Positions 17,391 through 26,415 of a DNA stretch of 64,000 bases are shown here, one piece after another (positions within the stretch are counted from its first letter, which is position 1; the number at the start of each line of letters is the position of its first letter). Made by a program: the position numbers and the translations under genes. Origin of the DNA: Winogradskyella flava (lineage in GTDB: Bacteria > Bacteroidota > Bacteroidia > Flavobacteriales > Flavobacteriaceae). The stretch covers positions 1-64,000 of the forward strand of contig NZ_JACLCP010000004.1 in assembly GCF_014243395.1 (NCBI RefSeq), read 5' to 3'. The notes beneath the pieces were generated by a model. The model saw only the letters and a list, made by a program, of their open reading frames with translations. It had not been told where the DNA came from and did no database searches.

Positions 17391-17975
17391 ATGACCACCA
17401 ACGAAGAAAATATATTAATAGATGCTATTAATAATGGCGATACTAGAGCTTATGGGCAGCTAGTAGACCGTTATAAGGATTTGGTATATACTTTGGCATT
17501 GCGAATGTTAAAGCATAGAGAAGAAGCAGAAGAGGTGGCTCAGGACACTTTTATAAAAGTTTTTAAGTCGTTGGATAAGTTTAAAGGGGATTCTAAATTT
17601 TCAACTTGGATATACAGAGTGGCTTACAACACATGTTTAGACAACATTAAAAAGAATAAAAAACATTTGAATAACGTTGCTATTGATGAATTTACTTTTA
17701 ATAAATTAGAAACTATTGATAATGCTTTGGACAATATTATTAAAGAAGAAAAAAGCGTTTTAATAAAGAAGTGTATTAATAAGCTACCAGAAGATAGTAG
17801 TGCATTACTAACTTTATTTTATTTTGAAGAGCTATCTTTAGATGAAATATCCAAGATTATCAATGTTGAAGTTAATACGGTAAAAGTTAAGCTCTTTAGG
17901 GCACGAAAAAAATTAGCTGTTATTTTAGAACAGTATTTGCAACCACAAAATAAACTCGATTATGGAAAAGGATGA
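17391..17975 (+). CDS. ECF RNA polymerase sigma factor
   Basis: 194 residues from ATG 17391; an upstream TTG frame exists, but it would read through the promoter. Region 2: YGQLVDRYKDLVYTLALRML, AEEVAQDTFIKVFKSLDKF, FSTWIYRVAYNTCLD. Region 4: LPEDSSALLTLFYFEELSLD, then EISKIINVEVNTVKVKLFRA, a helix-turn-helix reading the -35. The next gene overlaps it by 14 bp and looks like its membrane anti-sigma factor. Confidence 0.92.
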   Translation: MTTNEENILIDAINNGDTRAYGQLVDRYKDLVYTLALRMLKHREEAEEVAQDTFIKVFKSLDKFKGDSKFSTWIYRVAYNTCLDNIKKNKKHLNNVAIDEFTFNKLETIDNALDNIIKEEKSVLIKKCINKLPEDSSALLTLFYFEELSLDEISKIINVEVNTVKVKLFRARKKLAVILEQYLQPQNKLDYGKG

Positions 17976-18366
17976 TAGAAGAATAGAGGATTTAGTCAAT
18001 AAGCTAATGAAAGCTGATAGCTTAGAGAAAGCGCCAATAGACTTTACTGATACTGTAATGTCAAAAATTGAAGCTTTGTCAGAATCTAAAGCAATAGTTT
18101 ATAAACCTTTAATATCTAAATATGTTTGGTGGTTGATAGCTTCAGGTTTTGTGGCATTGGTTGGTTATATTCTTTTTAAACAGCCTAACAATACAATAAG
18201 TTTATCTGAGCGTTATAATTTACCGGAAGTTTCTTTAAATCCGCTAGAAGGTCTCTCATTTGATTTTTCAAGCACTTTAATGTATGCGACAGTATTGTTT
18301 GCTATAATGGTAAGTATTCAGATTCCGCTTTTAAAGCAATATTTTAATAACCGGTTGTCGTTTTAA
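17962..18366 (+). CDS. Probable membrane anti-sigma factor
   Basis: 134 residues. Soluble N-terminal helix (DRRIEDLVNKLMKADSLEKA, DFTDTVMSKIEAL) of the kind that clamps ECF sigma factors, a membrane helix at about 52-70, a short periplasmic loop, and a second helix at 106-122. No zinc HxxxCxxC motif. Assignment rests on topology and on the overlap with the sigma gene. Confidence 0.7.
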   Translation: MEKDDRRIEDLVNKLMKADSLEKAPIDFTDTVMSKIEALSESKAIVYKPLISKYVWWLIASGFVALVGYILFKQPNNTISLSERYNLPEVSLNPLEGLSFDFSSTLMYATVLFAIMVSIQIPLLKQYFNNRLSF

Positions 18367-19682
18367 TTTGGGAAGTACCAAAATGGAATTCTATCATGAT
18401 AGTTATTAACTGTATCTTTCTCCCTATTAATGCGCTTTCTTAACACCTTGAGCAGATGTTTCCCTTCAGATAAATCTTTAAGATTTATATAGGTCTCAAA
18501 TCCTTTCTGGCCTTTTAAGCTTTCCCCAAAGATAAAGTCGCTTTCGTAATCTGTAGAGTCAATTCGTATTGTAAAAACCTCATTAAGTGTTCTTATATAT
18601 TCTTGGCGTAAACTATCTCGCTTAGACCAAGATATGTTTGATGTAACAACGATATCGGAGTCAAGACCTCTAATATCTTTTTCTGGTTTTAGGCCTTTGT
18701 TAAACGTAAAAATATAATCATCAAAATCTTCATAAATCACCATGAATATTTTGAGATGTTTATCCGTAATAACTTTTGAGTTAATAGCAACTTCTTCAAT
18801 AAAGTCTTCTTCGTCTAAGACGTCTTCATAATTATTTCGATCTGCCATATAACTGTTAGAAGAAGAGCTACTGTTAAAATAGTTGGACGTCTTATAATTA
18901 AAGCTTGTTGCAACCAAAATAAGAATATAGACTGGAACCAAAGCGAAACTTACTCGTCTTCCAAACTTATTATCAAGAAAATTATAGACTAGCGGTCGGT
19001 ATAAAAACGCCAAGGTGATTTTACTGTAAATCCAATAAAATGGGAAGTATATTTTACTTAACCATTTCTTTTTCTTTAGCCAACCAAGGGTAATAAAATC
19101 CATAAATGTAAGGAGCATACCAAATACAATAAAAATGATTAATGGTATACCAATGAAAGGGCCAAAGGATTTACTTATGTTATCATTATCAAGAAATAGT
19201 TTTACAACACCAACAATAGCAATAATTGTTAGTGTTAGCGCTAAAACATAGAAAATTAAAAGGAATGATATAGCAAAAATAATGCTACAATAATTTTCTA
19301 AACGCGCTATATAACGATCAAAGGAGCCAACATTTTTTTTTAAGTATTTGGTAAACTTTGCACTATATTTTAATTCGTCATAGTCTATATCGCCAGAAAC
19401 ATATCGTAAGCCAAGAGCACCAATCCATAAACCTCTTAGTACTACATGCAATAAAAGATTAAATATTAAGATGGCACATGACACAAAAGCTACCATAAGA
19501 ATAATCCATAAGTAAATTTTCTCATCGTTTTGCGCAGCTCTAGCGGCAATATGTATGTGTGGAAACGCTGTAAATAAACCAAAAATGGCAAAACCAGAAA
19601 TCAGTAGTTCCAACTGCCAACTTTCTTCTTGGAGCTTTTGCAATAGTTTCTTGAATGCAGGATTGTTGTAATCTTGACTCAT
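18363..19682 (-). CDS. Hypothetical polytopic membrane protein with periplasmic tail
   Basis: 439 residues. About six membrane helices in the first 270 (LELLISGFAIFGLFTAFP, IILMVAFVSCAILIFNLLLH and others). A 170-residue C-terminal soluble domain begins after a Ser-rich linker (NSSSSSNSYMAD). Not recognised. Ends 4 bp into the convergent anti-sigma gene. Confidence 0.7.
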   Translation of the reverse strand: MSQDYNNPAFKKLLQKLQEESWQLELLISGFAIFGLFTAFPHIHIAARAAQNDEKIYLWIILMVAFVSCAILIFNLLLHVVLRGLWIGALGLRYVSGDIDYDELKYSAKFTKYLKKNVGSFDRYIARLENYCSIIFAISFLLIFYVLALTLTIIAIVGVVKLFLDNDNISKSFGPFIGIPLIIFIVFGMLLTFMDFITLGWLKKKKWLSKIYFPFYWIYSKITLAFLYRPLVYNFLDNKFGRRVSFALVPVYILILVATSFNYKTSNYFNSSSSSNSYMADRNNYEDVLDEEDFIEEVAINSKVITDKHLKIFMVIYEDFDDYIFTFNKGLKPEKDIRGLDSDIVVTSNISWSKRDSLRQEYIRTLNEVFTIRIDSTDYESDFIFGESLKGQKGFETYINLKDLSEGKHLLKVLRKRINREKDTVNNYHDRIPFWYFPN

Positions 19683-19805
19683 AGCTAGGTTTATTTATTT
19701 ACCCTAAATTTAGGCATATTCCATCAAATTCAACTTTTTTATTCAAAATTTGAAACCCTTTAGCTTTTTTTTCGTTTTTAAAACAAATAGACTGACCAAA
19801 CATAA

Positions 19806-20354
19806 ATGCAAAACCAAATAGATCGTTTAATACAAGCTTGCAGGAAAGGAAATCAAGTTGCCCAGATACAGGTTTATGATAAGTATGCTCAAGCTATGTT
19901 CACAATTGCTTGTAGGTACTTAAAAAATGAAGAAGAAGCAAAAGATATTATGCAAGAAGGATTTTTAAAAGCCTTTATAAATATTGAAAGTTATAGACCT
20001 GAGTCCACTTTTGGTGCATGGTTAAAGCGAATTATTATTAATCAGTGTTTAGATGTTTTAAAGAAGCGAAGGCTGGAGTTTAGTGATTTAGAAGTTGAAA
20101 GCTTAAATAGTATTGAAGATGATAACTGGCAATTTGAGAGTTCAATTTCTAAGCAAGAAATCTTAAATGCTATTGAGCAGCTTAATCAGAGACATAAGAT
20201 AGTTGTACAGTTATACTTGATAGAAGGTTATGATCATCAAGAGATATCAGAAATACTAAATATACCTGTTAAAACCTCTAGAACACATTTAAGCAGAGGT
20301 AAAGCAAAATTAAGAGACTTATTAAAACCAAGATATAATGAAGAAAGATATTAG
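19806..20354 (+). CDS. ECF RNA polymerase sigma factor
   Basis: 182 residues. Region 2: VQIQVYDKYAQAMFTIACRY, EEAKDIMQEGFLKAFINIES, FGAWLKRIIINQCLDVLKKR. Region 4: LNQRHKIVVQLYLIEGYDHQ, EISEILNIPVKTSRTHLSRG. Start of a four-gene overlapping operon (17-bp overlaps) with a membrane protein, an exported protein and a frameshifted gene. Confidence 0.9.
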   Translation: MQNQIDRLIQACRKGNQVAQIQVYDKYAQAMFTIACRYLKNEEEAKDIMQEGFLKAFINIESYRPESTFGAWLKRIIINQCLDVLKKRRLEFSDLEVESLNSIEDDNWQFESSISKQEILNAIEQLNQRHKIVVQLYLIEGYDHQEISEILNIPVKTSRTHLSRGKAKLRDLLKPRYNEERY

Positions 20355-20850
20355 AGATTTATTTAAGGAGGAAGAGGAATTAAAAATACTTCCTAAGAAG
20401 CATAGAGCGGAGTTTTTAGATAAACTTCGAAAGAATTCTAAGAAAAAGTCTAATACATTTTTTAGGTTGGGTATTGTTGCGGTAGCGATCATAGCACTGA
20501 CGGTTGGTTTTAATATTTTTTATAGCGAACCTGTAGAAGAAATTTCACCAATGATAGCTCAAATAGAAGCCGTAGAAGCAGAGTACTTAGCAGATATCGA
20601 AACAGAGTGGGAGAACTTTATAACTATTGCAGATGATGAAATTCTCATTTCAAGATTTAAGAGACGATTAGAGGAATTGGATAATGACTATCAAGATATT
20701 GCAGTACTTTTTAAGAACGACTCAAACAATATTGCTGTTGTTGAATCTTTAATTGAGAATCTGCAAACGAGATTACAACTATTAAAAGATATACAAGAAC
20801 ACATCAAAATTTTAAATCAAAATAACGAACAACATGAAAACACAATTTAA
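20338..20850 (+). CDS. Membrane protein of a sigma operon, possible anti-sigma factor
   Basis: 170 residues. Charged N-terminal 40 residues (DIRDLFKEEEELKILPKKHR), one membrane helix at about 43-62, then a helical, probably coiled-coil periplasmic part (ESLIENLQTRLQLLKDIQEH). Topology (N-in, one TM) and overlap with the sigma gene suggest an anti-sigma factor; no zinc motif seen. Confidence 0.65.
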   Translation: MKKDIRDLFKEEEELKILPKKHRAEFLDKLRKNSKKKSNTFFRLGIVAVAIIALTVGFNIFYSEPVEEISPMIAQIEAVEAEYLADIETEWENFITIADDEILISRFKRRLEELDNDYQDIAVLFKNDSNNIAVVESLIENLQTRLQLLKDIQEHIKILNQNNEQHENTI

Positions 20851-22018
20851 ATGCTTAGTGCTGATGCTCATCATATCTGCACTAAATTATGCGCAAAGCC
20901 ATCAAATTTTGAAAAAAAGCTTCGAAGTTGATAAAAACACTTCTGTAGTATTAAACTTTGAAAATATCTATGTAGCCATTGAAGAATCTACCGATGGTAA
21001 AATTCATTTTGACTATGCTATGGAATTTGAGGGTTATTCAAAAAAAGCTATTCAGGAAAAGCTCAAAGAAATTACAGCTGAGGTGTCAAATTTTGATAAT
21101 GGGATTACGCTAATGGCGAAGAGTAAAAATCAGATAACATTTGCAAGATTTGAGCTAAAAACAGATCACGGACTGTATATAGAGGATGACCTTTTTAGTT
21201 TGAAAAAAGATTCCATTATCCGTAAGGCAAAAGATTCATTGTTGGCTGAGATAAGATATAATAATAGACTCGATTGGTCAAAAAGCCCTTTAAAGTACAT
21301 AAACGGGAGATTTAAAAAAATGGACAAAGATGGAAATCTGTCAAATATCAGAAAAGGCAACGTAGATATTTTAAGAAGTAAATTTCTAATAAAAGTACCA
21401 CCTTTTGTAAAACTGAATATAAATGCCGTAAATGCAGGTTTATATTTTAGAAATGATATGCAGAATGAATTGTCCGCATCAATAAAAAAAGGAACTTTAA
21501 AAACTAAGGGATTGTTAAATGCCTATAATGTTTTACGAGTTGATAATGCCAATTTTGAAGCCGAATCTATTTCTGGTGGCACTTATAACTTTAAAAATGT
21601 AAAGAATGGGAAAATAGGTAGTACACAAGAAGTAAATATTGATTCTGAATTTTCAAAAATTGAAATTGGTGAAATAAACAAAAGCACAACGATTACGGAC
21701 TTTAATAGTGAATACTGGTTTTACAATTGGGCCCACTTTTTTGACCGATTTAATTTGTATTCAGAGTATACTAAAATTCATTTTTTCTATCCAGACAGGA
21801 ATCATAGTCTTAAAGTTGTTGGAAATAACACTAAAAATTTATTTGGTAATGGTGAATCTGAAATCAATATGCAACCTACAAGAAAAGGCGAAAAATATAC
21901 CATGATGACAAGAGAGCCACATCCAGGTGAAACTCTATCGGGTAGAATTTTCTTTGATATCATTCATGGTATCATATACTCACACAACGATTCAATCAAA
22001 ACAATAAACAAAAATTAA
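20834..22018 (+). CDS. Exported beta-rich hypothetical protein of a sigma operon
   Basis: 394 residues with a signal peptide (LMLIISALNYAQ). The pattern of repeated short strands (NENIYVAIE-type, FLIKVPPFVKLNINAVNAGL, LRVDNANFEAESISGG) resembles the right-handed beta-helix proteins of the DUF4097 kind that often follow ECF sigma/anti-sigma pairs. It overlaps the upstream gene by 17 bp. Periplasmic or envelope by inference; function unknown. Confidence 0.65.
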   Translation: MKTQFKCLVLMLIISALNYAQSHQILKKSFEVDKNTSVVLNFENIYVAIEESTDGKIHFDYAMEFEGYSKKAIQEKLKEITAEVSNFDNGITLMAKSKNQITFARFELKTDHGLYIEDDLFSLKKDSIIRKAKDSLLAEIRYNNRLDWSKSPLKYINGRFKKMDKDGNLSNIRKGNVDILRSKFLIKVPPFVKLNINAVNAGLYFRNDMQNELSASIKKGTLKTKGLLNAYNVLRVDNANFEAESISGGTYNFKNVKNGKIGSTQEVNIDSEFSKIEIGEINKSTTITDFNSEYWFYNWAHFFDRFNLYSEYTKIHFFYPDRNHSLKVVGNNTKNLFGNGESEINMQPTRKGEKYTMMTREPHPGETLSGRIFFDIIHGIIYSHNDSIKTINKN

Positions 22019-22021
22019 GTT

Positions 22022-22659
22022 ATGAAGAATTTACAATTTCTTGCCGTTGCATTAGCTTGCTTCGGAGGATTAACGACGCAAAATAATTATAAATACACCA
22101 ACGAAACTGAAGGTTTGAAAATGGAAACAGATTATTCCTCAGACGATCAAGAAATACGGATATCCTAAGCTTTGAAGGTATTGATTATATGAAACTTAAT
22201 TTTGAAGGAAAAGACTTAAAAGGAAAAGCATATAAGCTAACAGTTAAAGAAATATGGGATGGTAAAATTACATCTGAATCTGTAGTTTTTGATAGTAAAA
22301 ACTTAGGCATCAAAGAGTTTGAAACCTTATCAGAGCCAGAAATGAAGTTTAGATTAATTTCAAAATATACAAGTGATAATAAACTTAAGATGACATTTAA
22401 GTTCTCTCGTTTCAGTATCTCCAAAGAATATGATGCTACTGAATCTAATGAATATAGTTTACGAAATATAGCTCACGAAAGTGGATTAGAACTCAAATAC
22501 GATGAAGAATTCTATTTATTTGCTTATATCTTGCCTTATGAAAGAGAAGATGGCTCAAAATCATGGTGTGAAGTAGGAACGGCTGGAGATGATGTTGAAA
22601 AATGGGGAGAAAAATTCGGTATTAAGCATTACTTACTCTTTGAGATGAAGTTTGAATAA
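22022..22659 (+). pseudogene. Frameshifted hypothetical exported protein
   Basis: An ATG at 22022 opens a 48-codon frame (MKNLQFLAVALACFGG, signal-like) that stops at 22168. A second frame continues as NTDILSFEGIDYMKLNFEG and runs to 22659. Adding one A in the AAA run at about 22152 joins both into one protein of some 212 residues (DDQENTDILSFEG). This is a disrupted gene, a sequencing slip in a homopolymer, or an RNA-level frameshift. If separate, the second part would start at ATG 22189 (156 residues). Product unknown. Confidence 0.65.
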
Positions 22660-22678
22660 GAAGAGAGAAATTAAATAT

Positions 22679-22711
22679 AAAGCGCTAGTATTAGTACCAG
22701 CGCTTTTTCTT
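22679..22711 (+). terminator. Terminator overlapping the end of the helicase gene
   Basis: AAAGCGCT...AGCGCTTT stem with inner pairing, followed by TTTTTCTTTTTC on the plus strand. The right half is also the last codons of the convergent helicase gene (RWY tail). Confidence 0.65.
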
Positions 22712-23926
22712 TTTCTTAGAGGCTACACTTTTGCGTCCTTTTTTATACTTACTGCCTTTCTTTTTATGCACTATTGGCTTTGCTTTTGGGTCTAAAGGAT
22801 AAGGATGTTCTGTTTCAATTGGGATTTGAACATTGATATATTGCTCTATGGTTTTTACATAGCTTTTTTCGTCCGCAGAACACATGGCATAAGCTCTACC
22901 AATATTACCAGCACGACCAGTTCTACCTATTCTATGTACATAAGTTTCGGCTTGGTTGGGCATATCAAAATTAAAGACATTATCGAGTTCATTAATATCA
23001 ATACCACGAGCTGCGACGTCTGTTGCAATTAATATTTTTACATAACCGTTTTTAAACTTATTTAAAGCGGTTTGTCTTTCGCTTTGCGCTTTATCACCAT
23101 GAATACTATCTACTTTATAACCATTATTAGTTAAGGTTTGTTCGAGTTTGTTTACACCGAATTTTGTGCGTCTAAAAATTAGAACGTTACCTTTTATGGT
23201 ATTACGCAATAAGTGCAAGCACAACTCAATTTTATTGCGCTTTGGCACATAATACAATACCTGACTTACATCTTTAGCAACAGATTTTGTTGGTGTCACA
23301 TCAATACGCTCAGGATCTTTTAGAATGGTATGAGCTAATTGCTCAATTTTGTAAGGAATGGTTGCTGAAAATAATAAAGTTTGTTTGTTTTCTGGACAAA
23401 GACGTTCTATCTTTTTTATGTCATCTATAAAGCCCATGGCTAACATTAAGTCAGCTTCATCTAAAACTAAAGTTTCTATATAGTCTAAGTTGATGTAATC
23501 TTGTTTGTGCAAATCGAGTAGACGACCAGGAGTTGCTACTAAAATATCAATACCTTTGTTTAGCGCATCAATTTGCGGTTCTATAGATGTGCCACCAAAA
23601 ACCACTAAAGATCTTAAGTTTGAAAATTGCGCATAGGTTTTAAAATTCTGTTGAATTTGTACTGCCAATTCTCGCGTAGGGCTAATAATGAGCGCTCTAA
23701 TTTTTTTACCACGTTTTGGTGCATCTTGTTTATCAAACAACTGTTGTAAAATAGGTAAGGCAAAGGCTGCGGTTTTTCCAGTCCCTGTCTGCGCGGAAAC
23801 AATAACATCTTTGTGATCTAAAATTGGAGGAATAGCTTTCTGCTGAACCAAGGTAGGTTCGGAATAACCTGAACTTTCTATGGCTTTTAATAAAGGTTTT
23901 ATAAGCTTTAAGTCTTTAAATGACAT
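22691..23926 (-). CDS. DEAD-box RNA helicase, RhlE type
   Basis: 411 residues. Q motif (YSEPTLVQQKAIP), Walker A SAQTGTGKT (44-52), PTRELA (83-88), DEAD (156-159), SAT, IHGDKAQ, DVAARGID and HRIGRTGR are all present. A basic tail (KKKGSKYKKGRKSVASKKKK) should bind RNA. DEADLMLAMGF differs from the usual DEADRMLDMGF, a small oddity of this sub-branch. Likely role in ribosome assembly or mRNA turnover in the cold. A leader of about 100 bp precedes the ATG, with its own promoter. Confidence 0.92.
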   Translation of the reverse strand: MSFKDLKLIKPLLKAIESSGYSEPTLVQQKAIPPILDHKDVIVSAQTGTGKTAAFALPILQQLFDKQDAPKRGKKIRALIISPTRELAVQIQQNFKTYAQFSNLRSLVVFGGTSIEPQIDALNKGIDILVATPGRLLDLHKQDYINLDYIETLVLDEADLMLAMGFIDDIKKIERLCPENKQTLLFSATIPYKIEQLAHTILKDPERIDVTPTKSVAKDVSQVLYYVPKRNKIELCLHLLRNTIKGNVLIFRRTKFGVNKLEQTLTNNGYKVDSIHGDKAQSERQTALNKFKNGYVKILIATDVAARGIDINELDNVFNFDMPNQAETYVHRIGRTGRAGNIGRAYAMCSADEKSYVKTIEQYINVQIPIETEHPYPLDPKAKPIVHKKKGSKYKKGRKSVASKKKKKRWY

Positions 23927-24033
23927 CTATTCAGTTTATTTAAATGATTCTGTCAATCCACATTCTATGCGGAATCTAATTTGGTAATCTAGTTTTGTAG
24001 ATTTCTGTCTAATCAGGATTGACAATAATGATG

Positions 24034-24066
24034 CAAAGGTAGAACAAATGTTTAATGTGCATTCAA
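24034..24066 (-). promoter_or_regulatory. Promoter of the helicase gene (TTG-N22-TACCTTTG)
   Basis: Read on the minus strand: -33 TTG (24064-24066) and -7 TACCTTTG (24034-24041), about 105 bp before the ATG at 23926. The leader 23927-24030 contains an imperfect inverted repeat around CATTCTATGCGGAATC. Confidence 0.5.
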
Positions 24067-24611
24067 TTGCACATATTTGTTTCTAATCCCAAATCCTTAC
24101 ACAACTTTTGCCGTCTTGGCTTCGCCTGTTCTGGTTTATGCTTTAAAAATTTTATTGGAATGTCAGATCCGATTTCAATAGCCTCAAAACAAGCTTTATT
24201 TGTCACATAAAAACTACCGAAATATTCTTCTTGGTACGTGTATTTATAATCGATGATGTAGAACAATAATTCAATATTATCGACCCTGTTATCTATACGC
24301 TCTTCATAAGATTGATCTTCAACATGTTTTCCTATAACACTAGCTGTAGTGTAGCTTCCATATTTTTTAACAATGGCTTTTTCATAATAAAAGCTTAGGC
24401 TAGAGGGCATGGTATAACCTAAAAAGAAAGTCATAAATAAAATAACAAAACCTCCAGCAACAAGTAAGGGAATATTGTTGTTGTTTTTTATGCCTAAATA
24501 GATTAGAAAACATCCAATACCTAAAAAAGCTAATCCCATTGTGAGTAGAAAGCCGTGCTTCTTAATAGCAACAATGCCAAAGTTAATTCTGTCTGATAAT
24601 GTTAGTTTCAA
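24063..24611 (-). CDS. Hypothetical membrane protein, DUF3592-like
   Basis: 182 residues. Two membrane helices at about 20-38 and 46-66 precede a beta-rich domain (YTTASVIGKHVEDQS, YTYQEEYFGSFYV, IEIGSDIPIKFLKHKPEQAK). The order of a TAxVIGK strand, a Y-x-Y strand and a final IPIKFLKHKPE is that of DUF3592-like proteins. Seven bases after rlmF, so likely co-transcribed. Confidence 0.7.
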   Translation of the reverse strand: MKLTLSDRINFGIVAIKKHGFLLTMGLAFLGIGCFLIYLGIKNNNNIPLLVAGGFVILFMTFFLGYTMPSSLSFYYEKAIVKKYGSYTTASVIGKHVEDQSYEERIDNRVDNIELLFYIIDYKYTYQEEYFGSFYVTNKACFEAIEIGSDIPIKFLKHKPEQAKPRRQKLCKDLGLETNMCN

Positions 24612-24618
24612 AATAGAA

Positions 24619-25575
24619 TTAGAATCTTTTATGTATCCAGTCGGTTTGTTCTTGTTGGCTCAAAAATGTCCAAGCAATAAATCGACTCACTTTTTGTCCT
24701 TGCCCCATTTCAATAGTTTTAATGTCAGTAGCTTTTACTTTCTGTAAAATCTTATAGGTCGGTTTTAATGTGGCTTCTTTTGATATTAAGCTTGTAAACC
24801 AGAAGCATTGTTTGCCAAAGTTTCGACTGTCATAAATCATGTCTTTTATAAAGCGAGCTTCACCACCTTTTGTCCACAACTCATTATTCTGTCCACCAAA
24901 ATTTAATAGCGCTTTGCTTGGTCGTTTTCCTTTTAAATTTTTAAGCTTTCTCAAACTTGCTTTTTGGGCCTCTTCTAGTGATGCATGAAAAGGTGGATTG
25001 CAAATGGTGAAATCTACTTTTTCTTCAGGTTTTATAATGCCTTTGAAGAAGGCATTGGATTGTTCTTGACGTCTAATTTCAACATTGGATTTTAAGTTGG
25101 AATTTCCCTGCTCTATAGCCTTTGCAGATACAATTGCAGTTTCATTGGTATCACTGCCAATAAATGACCAACCGTACTCATAATTACCAATGATAGGGTA
25201 AATGCAACTCGCACCAACACCAACATCTAGACCTTTGATATGTTTTCCCTTTGGGATTTCAGAGCCATTACCTTTTAACAAATCAGCTATATTATGAATG
25301 TAATCTGCACGACCAGGAATTGGAGGGCATAAATAATGCTTAGGAATTTCCCAGAACTCCACACCATAATGATGCTTTAGAAGGGCTTTATTTAAGGCTA
25401 ATACAGCATCTGGATTAAAGAAATCTACAGAATCATCACCATATTTGTTTGGTGCGACAAAAGCCGCTAATTCTGGAGAACTCTTTTTAAGTACTTCAAA
25501 ATTGTAACGTTCTCTATGTTGGCTTCTTGGATGAAGTTGTGATTTTACTTTGGGATGTTCTTTTTTCTTTTGCAA
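24619..25575 (-). CDS. rlmF: 23S rRNA (adenine-1618-N6)-methyltransferase
   Basis: 318 residues. HPRSQHRERYNFE near the N-terminus, YLCPPIPGRADYIH, SAM-binding LDVGVGASCIYPIIG, catalytic NPPFHAS and the GQNNELWTKGGEARFI loop are the RlmF signature. It methylates A1618 of 23S rRNA in the cytoplasm. Usual length for the family. Confidence 0.93.
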   Translation of the reverse strand: MQKKKEHPKVKSQLHPRSQHRERYNFEVLKKSSPELAAFVAPNKYGDDSVDFFNPDAVLALNKALLKHHYGVEFWEIPKHYLCPPIPGRADYIHNIADLLKGNGSEIPKGKHIKGLDVGVGASCIYPIIGNYEYGWSFIGSDTNETAIVSAKAIEQGNSNLKSNVEIRRQEQSNAFFKGIIKPEEKVDFTICNPPFHASLEEAQKASLRKLKNLKGKRPSKALLNFGGQNNELWTKGGEARFIKDMIYDSRNFGKQCFWFTSLISKEATLKPTYKILQKVKATDIKTIEMGQGQKVSRFIAWTFLSQQEQTDWIHKRF

Positions 25576-25595
25576 AACTCATGTATTTCTGATTG

Positions 25596-25603
25596 CAAAT
25601 GTA
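25596..25603 (-). promoter_or_regulatory. -7 box TACATTTG
   Basis: Minus-strand TAnnTTTG match 20 bp before the rlmF start, in the 38-bp gap after the upstream gene. No clear -33 element. Confidence 0.35.
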
Positions 25604-25613
25604 GTGTAAACTT

Positions 25614-26405
25614 CTAGGCTTTATCTTTCTTGCCAATGATATATAGATAATCTCCAAGGTCATTTTCATACGATTTCATGATGTCATTGATTTTTCCATT
25701 ATCAATGTCGTCTCTTAATTGTCGCAAACCTGTTTCAACTTCTTCAAGATTAGCTAATGCGCTAAACGATGAAATACCATGTCTTATACTTTCATTAAAG
25801 TATAATTCTGGATTTTGTTTACCGCAATACAAAAATTGATCTTGTAAATCTGGCTTGATGTTATAAATTTCTGTTGATGAGATTTTGAATCCGGCTGAAA
25901 CCATAGCTTGTTCTACGACTTCCAAAGAAGGCATCTGTACCATAGAATCTTCAAGCATTTTAGGGAAGTAATGATTTAGCCAATAACCTTTCATTTGGCG
26001 AGGTGTAGAGGTGAAGATCACTATTTTTCCATTGGGTTTAAGGATATAAGCCAATTCCGAAAATGCTCTCGATAAATTGGCCCAATGATGAATGGTTAGA
26101 GTACCAATAATGCCATCAACGCTGTGCTGAGCTAAATCGGTTTTTTCTGCAGTACCAATTTGCCATTCTATATTTTGGTTTTGAGAACATGCTTTTTGTA
26201 GCATCTCTATGGAAGGGTCAATACCAATAAACGTAAACCCTTTTTTCTGAAATTCATTGGTGTAATTACCTGTGCCACATCCAATATCCAAATAATTCCC
26301 ATTTTTATTTGGATTTAAATGCTTTAGCAGTTGCTCTGTTAAATAGGGGTCAGCTTTCCGCGTTTGGTTGTAATTGATTCCTATTTTGTTGTATTTGGTT
26401 GACAT
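25614..26405 (-). CDS. Class I SAM-dependent methyltransferase
   Basis: 263 residues. SAM motif I YLDIGCGTGNYTNEF (about 38-52), GIDPSIEML, and the methyltransferase-11 motifs VDGIIGTLTIHHW and LKPNGKIVIFT. Substrate not predictable. Starts 10 bp after pyruvate carboxylase on the same strand. Confidence 0.88.
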   Translation of the reverse strand: MSTKYNKIGINYNQTRKADPYLTEQLLKHLNPNKNGNYLDIGCGTGNYTNEFQKKGFTFIGIDPSIEMLQKACSQNQNIEWQIGTAEKTDLAQHSVDGIIGTLTIHHWANLSRAFSELAYILKPNGKIVIFTSTPRQMKGYWLNHYFPKMLEDSMVQMPSLEVVEQAMVSAGFKISSTEIYNIKPDLQDQFLYCGKQNPELYFNESIRHGISSFSALANLEEVETGLRQLRDDIDNGKINDIMKSYENDLGDYLYIIGKKDKA

Positions 26406-26415
26406 TATCTAGATT

